From positions 15,992,037-16,056,036 of the forward strand of contig NC_037639.1 of assembly GCF_003254395.2 (NCBI RefSeq): DNA of 64,000 bases, in the 5' to 3' direction. Position numbers and translations under genes: made by a program. Shown piece by piece: positions 1 through 11,394 of this stretch (positions are counted from its first letter, which is position 1; each line of letters begins with the position of its first letter). This DNA is from Apis mellifera (taxonomy: Eukaryota; Arthropoda; Insecta; Hymenoptera; Apidae). The notes beneath the pieces were generated by a model. That model ran no database searches. It had not been told where the DNA came from and saw only the letters and a list, made by a program, of their open reading frames with translations.

Positions 1-202
1 AGGACGATAAAGGTCATCCATATTCGAGATCAATTATTCGATGATAAATTATGTATTGAAATTATGATATTCGATTCATATTGTGTATGTACTGTTATTT
101 GTAATGATTGTCGATTGTTATAAAAAAAAAAATAAAGCTTCTTAATTATATCTTTTAACTATTTTTTTTTTTTTCTACTTAATTTACATAATTTCGATAT
201 AG

Positions 203-1355
203 ATGACGGTACGAGATGCTTTAAATTCAGCTTTGGATGAAGAAATGGAAAGAGACGAAAGAGTATTTTTACTTGGAGAAGAAGTAGCGTTGTATGATGG
301 AGCCTATAAAGTTTCGAGGGGCCTCTGGAAAAAATATGGAGATAAACGTGTTATTGATACTCCTATCACGGAAGCAGGATTTGCTGGTATAGCTGTTGGA
401 GCAGCTATGGTATATGTCATTGATTTCTTTGATTTCTCTTTTTCTCTTTATTAATAATTAACACTTGTCCTATTTTAATTAAATATTCTAGGCTGGTTTA
501 CGTCCTGTATGTGAATTTATGACATTCAATTTTTCTATGCAAGCAATCGATCAAATTATTAATTCTGCCGCAAAGACATTTTATATGTCTGCTGGACGAG
601 TAAATGTACCAGTTGTTTTTCGTGGACCTAATGGGGCAGCAGCCGGAGTGGCAGCACAACATTCGCAATGTTTTGGTGCTTGGTATAGTCATTGTCCTGG
701 TTTAAAAGTAGTATCACCCTATACTAGCGAAGATGCAAAAGGATTGTTAAAAGCTGCCATTCGAGATCCTGATCCAGTTGTTGTATTAGAAAATGAAATA
801 TTATATGGTGTTCAATACCCTATGTCTGACGAAGCTTTATCAAAAGATTTTATTTTGCCAATCGGTAAAGCGAAGATTGAACGTGCTGGCAAACACGTTA
901 CATTAGTGGCACATTCCAAAGCAGTTGAACAAGCTCTTCAAGCAGCGAATGAACTTGCAGGAAAAGGAATAGAGGCAGAAGTAATAAACCTTAGATCATT
1001 AAGACCTTTAGATATAGATACCATTGTACAATCAGTAGTGAAAACGAATTACGTTGTAACTGTGGAACAAGGTTGGCCGCAATGTGGTATCGGTGCGGAG
1101 ATTAGTGCTAGGATTTCGGAAAGTAAGTTTTCCTAACACGTTTTACATATAAAGAATTTTAATCTTGCAAGTTTATATTTTATATTTTATTTATTTTCTT
1201 CAGGTGAAGCTTTCTATCATCTTGATGCACCAGTAATGCGCGTTACAGGTGTTGATTCACCTATGCCTTATGCTAGAACTTTAGAAAATGCATCTCTGCC
1301 ACAAGCGAATGATATTGTGTATACAGTAAATAAAATACTAGGATTGGTACAGTAG
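203..1355 (+). CDS. Pdhb: Pyruvate dehydrogenase E1 subunit beta (5' partial)
   Basis: This is the beta subunit of the E1 component of the mitochondrial pyruvate dehydrogenase complex, which with E1 alpha decarboxylates pyruvate using thiamine diphosphate and feeds acetyl-CoA to the TCA cycle. Three exons join in frame: 203-409, 492-1122 and 1204-1355 (stop TAG), giving 329 residues. Family signatures are easy to see: FLLGEEVALYDGAYKVSRGL, RVIDTPITEAGFAGIAVGAA, EFMTFNFSMQAIDQIINSAA, FRGPNGAAAGVAAQHSQC and VVVLENEILYG. The first exon follows an AG acceptor at 201-202 and starts at the residue matching the mature N-terminal part of the vertebrate protein (about 359 residues in total), so the exon(s) with the mitochondrial presequence lie outside the window. 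The ATG at 203 is therefore probably internal, not the translation start. It is convergent with Fibp downstream. Identification is very secure. Confidence 0.97.
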
Positions 1356-1396
1356 TTATTTATATCTATTTCTAGGTAAAAGAATTAAAATTTCCC

Positions 1397-1444
<48 letters not shown>

Positions 1445-2342
1445 TTCTCATTCTCATTCTCAGTCATTCAAATTTTACACAAATTATTCCTTTACATTAC
1501 GATCTTCTCTCGTAGATTTTTCATATAGGTAGGGAGTTAAAAAGTTAGAAATGTTAACAATTAATAGGAAGTTGTTTTTGAAGTTGCTTAATAGAAAATA
1601 AATTCAACTTCTAATAATTGTACATATATAAAAATTCATAAATGTATAGTCCAATTAGGATATAGCTAGGATATAGATTGTAGCATCAATAAAATAGCGA
1701 AAAATAAAAAATGATTCGACTGTAAAATGCCAGAGACATAAAAAAAAAAAAAATGTCAAATGTGGCATCATGCTGCCAATAATTTATGGTGTTTATTATA
1801 AGTATTTGATTTTGTTAGTACGTACAAATGTGTACATATTGTAGTAATATTTATACATACTGGTGCGTAAAAAACAAACTCGAGTCGATTCGAGATAATA
1901 CTATGTATAAAAGAAATTGAATACTTTGATTCCTTGATAGAATTTTGAACAATTTAACATAGGATTTTTAAAGTCTATCTATTGAGGCAAATTAATATCT
2001 TTGCACATAAAAGAAAAAGCTTATTGAAATACTGCCATACGAAATAAATACATATAAAGAGTTAGTAAGAGTAATATTTCTCATTTTAAATTATTACATC
2101 AAAAGTGATTTCTAAAAGTATTCAATAAGTAAATAAATAGACAGATAAAATTGTAAATTCTAATGTATATGAAACAAATGAATAAATATACCATATTTGT
2201 TTATTAATTATTTATTATGAAAATTTAATAAATAAATATAGCTACATCTTTCTCGATTCGTTTTATTTTCTACGTTTTACTTGTCATCATTCCCAATTGC
2301 ATTTATTTTTTGTATTATATTTTCCTCATTAGTTATTAATAG
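1356..2342. other. Convergent 3' intergenic region, Pdhb/Fibp
   Basis: AT-rich sequence between two converging genes. A (CT)n run of about 40 bases lies at 1401-1440 in the presumed Pdhb 3' UTR. AATAAA at 1688-1693 is a plausible Pdhb poly(A) signal. On the minus strand AATAAA (TTTATT at 2302-2307) lies about 36 bases past the Fibp stop and probably serves that gene. I see no further coding sequence. Confidence 0.6.
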
Positions 2343-3948
2343 TCATGTATGATACATACGCAATAAACAACATGTAACAACAGTCATATAACGTTCAAAA
2401 GCATCTCTCGATTCATTGTCTCTGATAAATAAAATATTTAAAAAATTAACTAATTAATTTTTATAATTTTTATATATAATTATTACTTTTATAAATTATA
2501 TAATTCATTATATAATTATATTATATTATATGTTCTTTATATGTTCTTTACCTAAGAACATCCATATCTAATGCACATTGAGTATAGACTGAAAGAAAAT
2601 TTCTAAGATCTGTATGTGTCCAATTTACTTGACGCCACGGTTCTATACATCTTTCTACTAATTCCAAGAAGAAAAATCGTAAATCTCTAGAACGATGAAG
2701 ATTACATGCTATTCCTATAATAGCTCTTGTATACGAACGAAAATTTGCATCTATCTCTTGATAAATACTTGAACGCTCTAAAAGTAAAGGTTTAAGCTTG
2801 ATGCATACCAAACTGTAAAGAAATAAGATGTAATTCGTACATAATGTATAATATGTAATTAAACGTACGATATAATTATAATTTCTATGAAAAAAGAAAA
2901 AATAATAAGCTTACTGTTTGTGATGTTTATCATGTTCCAAAAGTACCCTACATTCTGCTAACTCCAACAAGAATTCTCTATCCAAATCAGTATCAAAATA
3001 TTCCGATCCAACACAACGATACGTCCATGATGACATCATACTATTGGCGCAATGATATAAATCAGGAAATGTCAAAAACTGAAGCTTTCTCTTATTCATT
3101 TCAAATCGAAGACATGCTACGAATACCACAGCGGCGTATCGCCTAATCGATCGTAAATGTTAAATCAAATTTTATACATCTTTTAATATACGTATATGTA
3201 GATTAATACAAAAGAATAATAGAAATAATAATATTATTTTCAATGTTACTTAGCAAGATCTTCAGAGAGTAAAAAATGTTGTTCAATATTAGCAGCCAAA
3301 GAACCTGGCAAATCTTCAACTACCTTGAACACTCTTTTTACATTGTCATATTGCCGACGACAACTTTTCAAAGTTATACCTGTTTTTTCCGATACCTCAT
3401 CCATATCTTTTCTACTTTTTGATGTTAATTTTTTACCTAATAATTCTCTAATAACAACATCATCGAATTCATAGTACCTGCATATTGTAATCAAAAGAAT
3501 ATATTAAAAAGAAATATAAATATATGTAAAGAATACAAGCAATAGATAGGTTTTTTATACATTTCGATAAGCATCTGACTAGTTTGTGGTTCTATTTGAA
3601 ATGCGAGTTGTTCACTCGCTAATTTGGTAGGTGTGTGAAGTAATTTTTCCAAAAGAGCATAAGTCCGATAATGATCAAGAATATCAGAAGCTACTAATTC
3701 AATTGGAGCATTTGTTTGATGACATATTCCTCGTTGATGTAAAATATTTACTGCTTCGCTTGCTAAATTAATAAAGGACAATCATATGAATTATACTTAT
3801 ATTTTATAAGGCAAATAAATATAATTTTATGTGACAAAAAAATTCCATGTTTGTCAAACTTACAAGAATGACCATCAACCCAAAGTTGATATATTTCAGG
3901 ATCAACAAGAGTATAATTACTGATAAATACGTCAACTTCGGATAACAT
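2343..3948 (-). CDS. Fibp: Acidic fibroblast growth factor intracellular-binding protein (FIBP)
   Basis: Homologue of FIBP, an intracellular protein known in vertebrates to bind internalised FGF1; its molecular role in insects is poorly defined. Six exons on the minus strand join in one frame of 360 residues: 3948-3864, 3762-3561, 3477-3250, 3142-2915, 2812-2552 and 2421-2343. Length matches the family (about 357-364). Conserved stretches include VFISNYTLVDPEIYQLWVDG, SDILDHYRTYALLEKLLHTP, YYEFDDVVIRELLGKKL, KTGITLKSCRRQYDNVKRVF and SLAANIEQHFLLSEDLAKRY. The last exon is short and ends FERYMTVVTCCLLRMYHT. I chose the ATG at 3948 (MLSEVDVFISN) because it aligns with the vertebrate start; an in-frame ATG at 3975 would add nine residues. 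There is no signal peptide or membrane segment. Confidence 0.96.
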
Positions 3949-4512
3949 TGCGAAAACACAATTTTTTAATTTCACTTTTTAAAATTTCGCCCATACATAG
4001 GCTTAATACATTGTACATTGATTTAAAATATTGCATACATTTTTAACATCGTACATATTTATATTTATTATAACTCATTCGAGATTAACATCTTGTTCCA
4101 TAAATATATACTCTAAATATTTACAAATATTTGTGAAAGAGAAAATTGCACATATCACCTGCACAAAGATGATGTATAGAATAGAATGTCCAATTTATAA
4201 AACTTATCTATTATCTCATATTTTAAAATATCAATAAAAGATCAGATAAATGTTTTGTTATGATATATTCTCTATGGTTTAAGTTGGAAAATAAACGAAA
4301 CTCGATCACAAATGAGAAATTGAATAGATGCGACATCTTATAGGATTTTATATCATATTTTGAAATACCAACCTTAAATAGAAATAGATCAAAGTATTTT
4401 TTACGCCATCTAACATGATATAATTTAAATACGTACACTTAAAAAATACAAAATAAAAATCTGTTCTTATTCATTTCCTATCTTTACAAACTGAAACGAG
4501 AATATATTATAC

Positions 4513-4562
<50 letters not shown>

Positions 4563-7287
4563 AATAAAATTTCAATTTACGATTAAAATTTCTCTTACCT
4601 TTTTGTAAAAGAAAGAATAAAATATTAAATTACATTGAATATATTAAATATTTGTAAATCCTATTTATCATTTAAATGTTTCTTTAATCCTTAATATAAT
4701 AAATTAACATAATGTAATCAACATAAAAATAAATAGAATCATATTTACATAAAATTATTATTTCATATTTTTATTTTTAAAAGGCACTATATTTTTAAAA
4801 TTATCTTGCCTTCGAAACTTCAATTAAACGATAATCTGTAGATAATGGAGACATTCAATTTCGTTGTATGATTAAATTAAAAGAAAGAAGGAAGAATATT
4901 TTAAATAAGGCTTAATAATCTATAATGAAGCTGAATGATCAATAATAAATACTCAATATAAATTTTAAATAATAATTATATTATTTAATAATAATAGTAA
5001 TTATATATTTTTTTTAGTGAAATGCGATTTGTTACCAAATTTTCAATCGTAGACTGATGACACGTGCATTGCGATATGCATCTCGCCATTAAACTATAAC
5101 AGTTTTTTGATTGGTCAAAATGTAATAATTCCCTTTATTTCAGTCACGCAAAAATTGAAGCAATATTTTATTTTTTTCAATTATTTTAAATGTAAATTTT
5201 TATATTAAAATTTAAGACACATATCTTAATATATTTTATATAGATTGTATTTTTTATAAAATATTGCAAAACTCACTAAACAGCAGAATTGTTTTTTAAG
5301 TGTATAAATTTTACAAAGTAAATATAGATAAGAAGAGGAAATAGCGAAAGAAAATTAGAAAAAGAATAAAAATTTGGGAATCAGCGCTATTTCTGAAATA
5401 TCTCAAATGAAACTATAAATAATCTTATCTCTATCCTTTTCCTACTATTTGTTTTCCTTGTTTACATTTAGCATTGGCACGTGACCGGACATGATCGAAT
5501 ACGGAATATGAATTGAATATACATACAATTTTCTTTTAAAATTACATATATCTTAATCTTTAATGTAAAATATATATATACATATTCTTATCTTTATAAT
5601 GTTTATAAAATTTAATCTTATGCAAAGAATGTTATATCAAATGGAATATCATAAACGAAATTATGTATGAAATATATTTTAATGGATAAAAATTTTAATA
5701 AAAATTTAGCGATCTCGCGAAACATGTAAAATTTTTCAAATATTTTTAATAATAATAATTTTCTGCTTTTTATATCGTAAAGAGAGTTAATCGAATCTTT
5801 TCGATTTCGATAAAAAAATCGAATTTTTTATACAAATAATTAATATTTAAAATTAAAAAACATTTATCTATAAAATGTTTATAAGATTCTACACAAGTAT
5901 CATTTATAATACGAATTATTTTCTTGAAATTATTTTTACGTTTTTCTTATCGTTTAATGGATCACGTATAATATACTATAATAATTTTTCCTCAGAATTA
6001 GCGTCCCAATCAATTGTTTATTCATCTGTATAAAGAGAACAAAGTATATTACAGAAATACAAAAATTGCATATTTGATCTGTAATTATAAAATATTTTTT
6101 AGCCCCTCTATCTTATTTTTATTTCATTCGTTCATTGCAACAGTTGTATTTGCAAGTTCTCAAATTATTATTATTATTGATGCTCGACGTTCGGAACAAG
6201 AATAAAATAACAAAGTATATTTTAGAATCGATACGTATACACGTAGAATAAAAATATATCCGGCATAATAACATTTCGTTTGATCGATTAATTATTTGTT
6301 TTTTTTTTTTCTATTGTTTCAATTAAATGATAATAAATACGATGATAACGAAGAATCATCCATTACGATCGATTCTCTCGATAAACGTAGGAGTAAGTAG
6401 GATAAGTAGGGAACGATTGTATCACTTTTTTTCGTTAAAAAAAAAAAGAAAAAAAAACAGTCGAACTGAATTTATCATAGAAGCAAGTTCTCTATCGCAG
6501 GTTTCAGCGATTGTTTATCTATTCTAATATATAACTTGATTTGATTCAATAATAAATATATATTTTATCAAAATAACGTGCACGCGTAATTATACAATTG
6601 TCTTTGGATTAAATATATGAAATAACTAATAGTTTAAACGTACGATTTTTACGACAACGGGAAATATAGCTAAGAAATGAATACTGTTTCGATTATTTAC
6701 GCAATATGTACGCAATATGTACGCATATAAGCATGTGATCCTGATCGACATTACGCAACTTTGTATTCAACTTATCAATTTATAAATAAATCGTTCTCGA
6801 AAAATTGAAAAAAATGGTAAATTTCTGCATATACATATATATATATATATGTATATATAATAATGAGAATAGCGTAAATAATATAAGTATGTACATATAT
6901 AATAATATAACGCGACGATTGGTTCGATATCAAAGCCAAGATCAAATGCAATTTACGCATATTATTATGCACATTCTCGGCTCTATTTTCGCACAATAAT
7001 TTCTGATCTTTCTCTGGGAGACGATTTTTGCTCTCGAAACCATTCAAATATAACGTAACGTTTTCCTAGTTATTTTCTTGATTCCTTGTCACTCAAAACT
7101 TAACCTATCATTCTCATATCGAACGTAACATTTGGAGAATTTTGTACACACAAGTTACACGCGCATGTCTACTCGTAGGCAGGTACGTACGTACAAAGTT
7201 CGAAAGAAAAATTGGAAAAAAACGATTTAGTGCGAGGATTGCATCTTACTCGTTACTGTAAAGAATTGATCGATCTTTCTCGTCAAA
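3949..7287. other. AT-rich intergenic region
   Basis: About 3.3 kb of strongly AT-biased DNA between the start of Fibp and the end of the TGF-beta gene. It holds an (AT)n run at about 4519-4560, a shorter one near 6835-6860, many homopolymer runs, and CACGTG words near 5059 and 5476. Open frames here are short and show no protein-like composition or splice partners. The Fibp promoter must lie just above 3975. No RNA gene recognised. Confidence 0.6.
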
Positions 7288-9919
7288 TCACATACAACCA
7301 CACGCTTCGACCACCATGTTCGGCAACGTTTTCTGGGTAATCGTATTGTTCGAGTCAACGTAGAGCAATTGAATCGGCGATAATTGCGTGGGTGAACAGC
7401 ATGGAACTATCTCGTTCTTTCGATGTATCGTATTCCCATTTTTGTTCAATAATTTCTGAAACAGATAGAATAATTTGACACGGATAAACTTATAACACCG
7501 TAATCGAGGACAATTACGATAAGGATCGTTAGTAGCGAAAGATAACGATAATAATAAGAAGGAAAAGAAGAAGAGAAATGCACCATACCCTGATCACATT
7601 ATTGTAGAGAGATCCACTGATGGTCAACGAGGCTGCGGAAGAACAAGATCCACGGCAGAAGTAAGCGTGATATCCGTTCGGATGGAGGATCCAATCGTTC
7701 CAACCGATGTCTTCGAAATTAATGTACAGTTCGTCCCTGCAACACTCCTTCATCTCCGGCAAGCAATTCGAGTTCCTCTTCGGCCTGTTCTTTTGCGGCA
7801 ACGGGGACGTGTGTATGACGAGGAAAGGCTTCAATGTTCGCCGAATGGATACGGGTGCGGTGTCTCGGTCGATCGAGCAACTGCTGCATGCTATCTGTAT
7901 CGCGTGATTTAACCGAAGTTCTTTCACCCATTTCTTCAAGGTGAAGCTCACGTCGGCCTTCACCCATCCCTCTGAAACAATCGATCGACATCGAACAATT
8001 AATTTAATTTAATTTACTCACATCCTCTTCTCTAATTACTTCGATTTATTCGATTCACCTGTCGAAAGCAATGTACGTTACTTTCGTAAGAAATAGTTGA
8101 ATCGATCCCTTTTCTTTTCGTGTAACATTACGAAATAGACGACGATTTTGGAGGAACTCGTTTGAAATTTTTTTCGCGTTAAGGATATGCAATTTGGAAA
8201 TTCGTCGATTGGGAAAAATGCTGTAAATGTTATTTATAGGCGCATTATTTATAGACATAAGCGTATATCGGTAGGATTCTGCGTAACGCGATCTTTTAGT
8301 AACGCAGTACGAAATGCTTATATCGTGACAGCGTTGCATTTTTTTTTCGCATACCCTTTCACGGTCTAAAGTCTTTAGACCGAGAAGCACGGTCTAAAGT
8401 CCTTGTTAAGTTGAAACCGTTTTATCTTCGCACAGTTTTGCTTTGCCTCGCCAACTTTTTTCCCTCTGTATCTTCGTGCATTTTACCCCTCCTTTCTTTA
8501 TCCATCGTTTATCCATCGATTTCCTGTTCCCGTTCTTCCCTTCCCCCCTCCCTTCTCCTTTTTTCATTTCAATTTTCGCGATTATCAATCGAAACTTGTT
8601 TTCAAGCAAGCTCAGCACGATCTTTGGATCGAAAACAAAAATTGCTATTACATGTATGTACATAGAAGAGATATTTTAACGAAAATATCGAATAAGAAAG
8701 GAAGAACGAGAATGGAGGAGAGTAGATGACGGGGTGTCCTTTAAACGAGATGAGATAGACGAAACTTTGATTCGACCCACCTCTGATATCGGTTTCAAAG
8801 ATAGCCATGATCATGTTTTTCTCAAAGTTCCCGTACAAATCCCAATGATCGAGCTCTGAGAGCACGAAAGTTTGATTCCGGTCGTCATTCTCGTCATATT
8901 CCTTGTAAAACCAAAGTTGCGCCGAGGTCACGTCCACAAATTGCATTTCGTTCGGCAGATAGAACGTGAAGCACGCCGTCAAATGGTTCGATCTTTGCCG
9001 GCACTTTTTCGAATCGGCAATACCTGAAATCACATCATCCCCCCGTTTATTACAACCCACATATTTTCCTTCTATAAATTGTTAAATAATTTTACCGAAT
9101 AATCTTCCATATCTTTCGTGATTGTCGCAACAAACATTTTATTAGAAAATAATAGAATTACAGAAATAGCACATTACAAATAAGGGAAAAATGTGATGTA
9201 TTCGAAAACAAAGAAAAGAAAGTTTCTTTCTGTTCATTAATTCACGAATTCCGTATTCGTTGATCGAGTGAAAACGAAGTAAAAGAACGTGCGTACGCAA
9301 TAACGAAAATGCGGGAAATAAAATTGTGACTTTTGAAATATAAAGATTCGAAACGAATTTTATCGAACGAAAATTCTCTTCTTTTTCTTTTTAGATATGA
9401 ATATACGAAGGTATATCCTGGCGAGAAAATGTAATATATAAATATTAAAGGAATTAACAGGGACTGACCTTCGTTCGGAAAAACGACAATCTGATCGGTT
9501 TTCCCGTAAAAACTGTCGACCGATTTTTCCGGTTCGAGCGGCGCTCCGGGTCGAAGTTCGAGAACACGGCCATTTATCAGAGGCTTTGGCAAGGTCGAGA
9601 GCGGCATCGATATCTCGGGCGGTTTGGAAAGCCGTAGCTTCTTCAGGATTTGTTGTTTGACGTATTCGACCCTTAGCTCGGTTAGAATCGGATCCGTGAC
9701 GGTGATGAGGCCAACTTTGTTTTGGGCGCAACCGGCGCAATCCTCTTCCTTGAACGACGACAACGAGGACAAGAACGAGGAGGTGGAGGAGCTGGTCGAC
9801 CGCGAATAAGAACTCCATCGAACGACGGGGATGGTATTGGTGACTTTCGGCAGGATAACGTTCACTTGATTATCCAGCAACAGAAGGGAGAGCAACAAGA
9901 ATCGTTGAATCAGACGCAT
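7288..9919 (-). CDS. TGF-beta superfamily ligand, activin/inhibin-beta type
   Basis: Secreted dimeric growth factor of the activin branch. Four minus-strand exons (9919-9469, 9023-8781, 7971-7589, 7455-7288) join in one frame of about 414 residues. The ATG at 9919 gives a signal peptide (MRLIQRFLLLSLLLL); an ATG at 9958 would place 13 residues before it. A prodomain follows with a Ser-rich stretch and CAGC motif, then a furin-type site RPKR. The mature domain of about 115 residues has the hallmarks: ECC, DIGWNDWILHPNGYHAYFCR, VPCCSP and a C-terminal EACGCM. Nine cysteines are visible in the mature part, the pattern of activins and TGF-betas rather than of BMPs (seven). Family knowledge predicts signalling through type I/II receptor kinases and Smad2/3 (Smox in insects). 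Insect candidates are dawdle and Activin-beta; I cannot tell which without an alignment, so no symbol is given. Confidence 0.93.
8360..8402. repeat. Small hairpin with direct repeat in TGF-beta ligand intron
   Basis: The 14-base word CACGGTCTAAAGTC occurs twice, at about 8360-8373 and 8389-8402. The first copy also forms a perfect 8-bp stem (GGTCTAAA / TTTAGACC) with a 3-base loop. It lies in the intron between the second and third coding exons. Function unknown. Confidence 0.6.
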
Positions 9920-11394
9920 CGTTCCTATATTTCTTCCAATAATTAACGATATCTCCACACACTTCTCGATTTATTCTCGAATTATTCTCTCTCTCTCTCA
10001 CCGATCTATCTATCTTCGATCTCCTTTCCAAGGATCTCACACCGTTCGTTTTTCCATCGACTCCCCTCTTCCATAAATCGCTCGATATCGATCCAATCGC
10101 CGATTAATTCCATCAACTATTCTTCCAAATATATATCCTTACATTTTACCAATTTCTCTCTCGCCAACTCTCCCTTCCCCCTTCTCCTTCCCCCTTCTCT
10201 CTCGCTTCCCTTACCTTACTCCCTTACTACTCCGTTTCCACTCCTCTCTACCCTCATTCCCGACCTCCTTTCCTTCCTCCCCTTCACCATCCCTCCCCCT
10301 CTTCCCTCTCTTCCTTCCCTTTCTTTCACCTTTATTTATCGCGTCTTCCTCTTTGCGATATATATATATATATATTTATATATTTGTTCGATGAACGCGC
10401 GAAAATCAATGTTCGATTTACGATAATACGAACAACTTTAGACAACTCTGTTGATTCTATCTTCTCGATCGATCCAGCCGTCTGTCTTCTTCACTCAACC
10501 ACCTTATCCGCCGAGACTAAAGATACATCGCTGGGATGGTTTCAGTCACGCATCGGTTCTTGCTACAGTCTGAACTTTGCTCGATGAGCGGGGGATACAG
10601 CGGATTGGATGGAGACGAATCGTATTGATATCGTCGCTTGAAACACGCGTCACGAACATGCTTCGCCTCGTCGTCCTCTTTGTCATCATTCTCACCTACA
10701 TTCTCTCGCCGGGTGAGACGAAGAGTCGTCGCGAGAGGGTCGATCGGTTGGTTACGAAATATATCCCCTATTTTTTCACACGTATCGCATCGCGTACGCA
10801 ATCGCTATATTCGAGAGAGAGAGAGAGAGAGAGAGATATATATAATCACGTTCGATGAATGAAAATACGTCGAGTGTAAATTTCTTCCGCGTAATTCGGT
10901 CGATCGGCGATCATGCGCGCGCTTCTATCGTCTTTTTCCTCGATAAATCTCTAACCCTCCTCGCCGAAACTTCGTTTCGAGGACGCGGTCGTTAGGTAAT
11001 CGAGAAATTATCAGGCCAGAAAATGATTATGTTATGTACGGTGGTAGAATTCAAGGTTAAGCTTAAATTATCGCTTCCGAGAAAGATCGAGCCGAACTAT
11101 CGTAACCATCGTTCTTTTTTTTTTTCCAGAGTTGCTTTTTTTCCAAAGTATCTTAATAATCGAAACAGACAATCCTTTAATCCCTCGATCGAATATATGC
11201 ATGTGTGGGAGAAGAAAAATAATCGGGAGATGCAATATCAATTCGATTCGAGATTTCGTTCAACAGATATTTATATAAAACGCATATGAATTTCATTTCT
11301 GTAACGTAAACGCTGAGAGGCTCGATGAAAAAATCGATGAAATCGGATGGATCGTTTCTTTTTTTTTTTTCTTTCTTCAGTTTATAGAGAAAAG
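9920..11394. other. Region between protease gene end and TGF-beta ligand start
   Basis: The part just above 9919 (about 9960-10380) is a pyrimidine-rich tract on the plus strand (CTCTC, CCTTCC, CCCCTTC repeats) ending in a short (AT) run near 10360; it probably contains the promoter and 5' UTR of the TGF-beta gene. Beyond it the DNA is CpG-rich and holds the orphan signal-peptide-like segment at 10658-10712 and a (GA)n run at about 10812-10836. No complete gene is visible. Confidence 0.5.
10658..10712 (+). other. Possible orphan first exon encoding a signal peptide
   Basis: ATG at 10658 in a fair start context (ACGAACATG) opens 18 codons that read as a classic hydrophobic leader (MLRLVVLFVIILTYILSP) and end at a good donor, G|GTGAGA, in phase 1. 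I find no matching plus-strand exon immediately downstream; the next 2.7 kb are occupied by the protease gene on the other strand. It may be the first exon of a gene with distant exons, an alternative first exon, or chance. The hydrophobic reading arises from a C/T-rich stretch, which weakens the case. Confidence 0.25.

Noticed and set aside
9360..9818. Second minus-strand frame overlapping the first exon of the TGF-beta ligand
   Set aside because: Alternative frame of the real exon; it lacks a signal peptide and any link to the later exons.
10812..10836. Short tandem repeats considered as CRISPR or mobile-element signals (also 43770-43848, 53391-53443)
   Set aside because: They are plain microsatellites without spacers, terminal repeats or an associated transposase.
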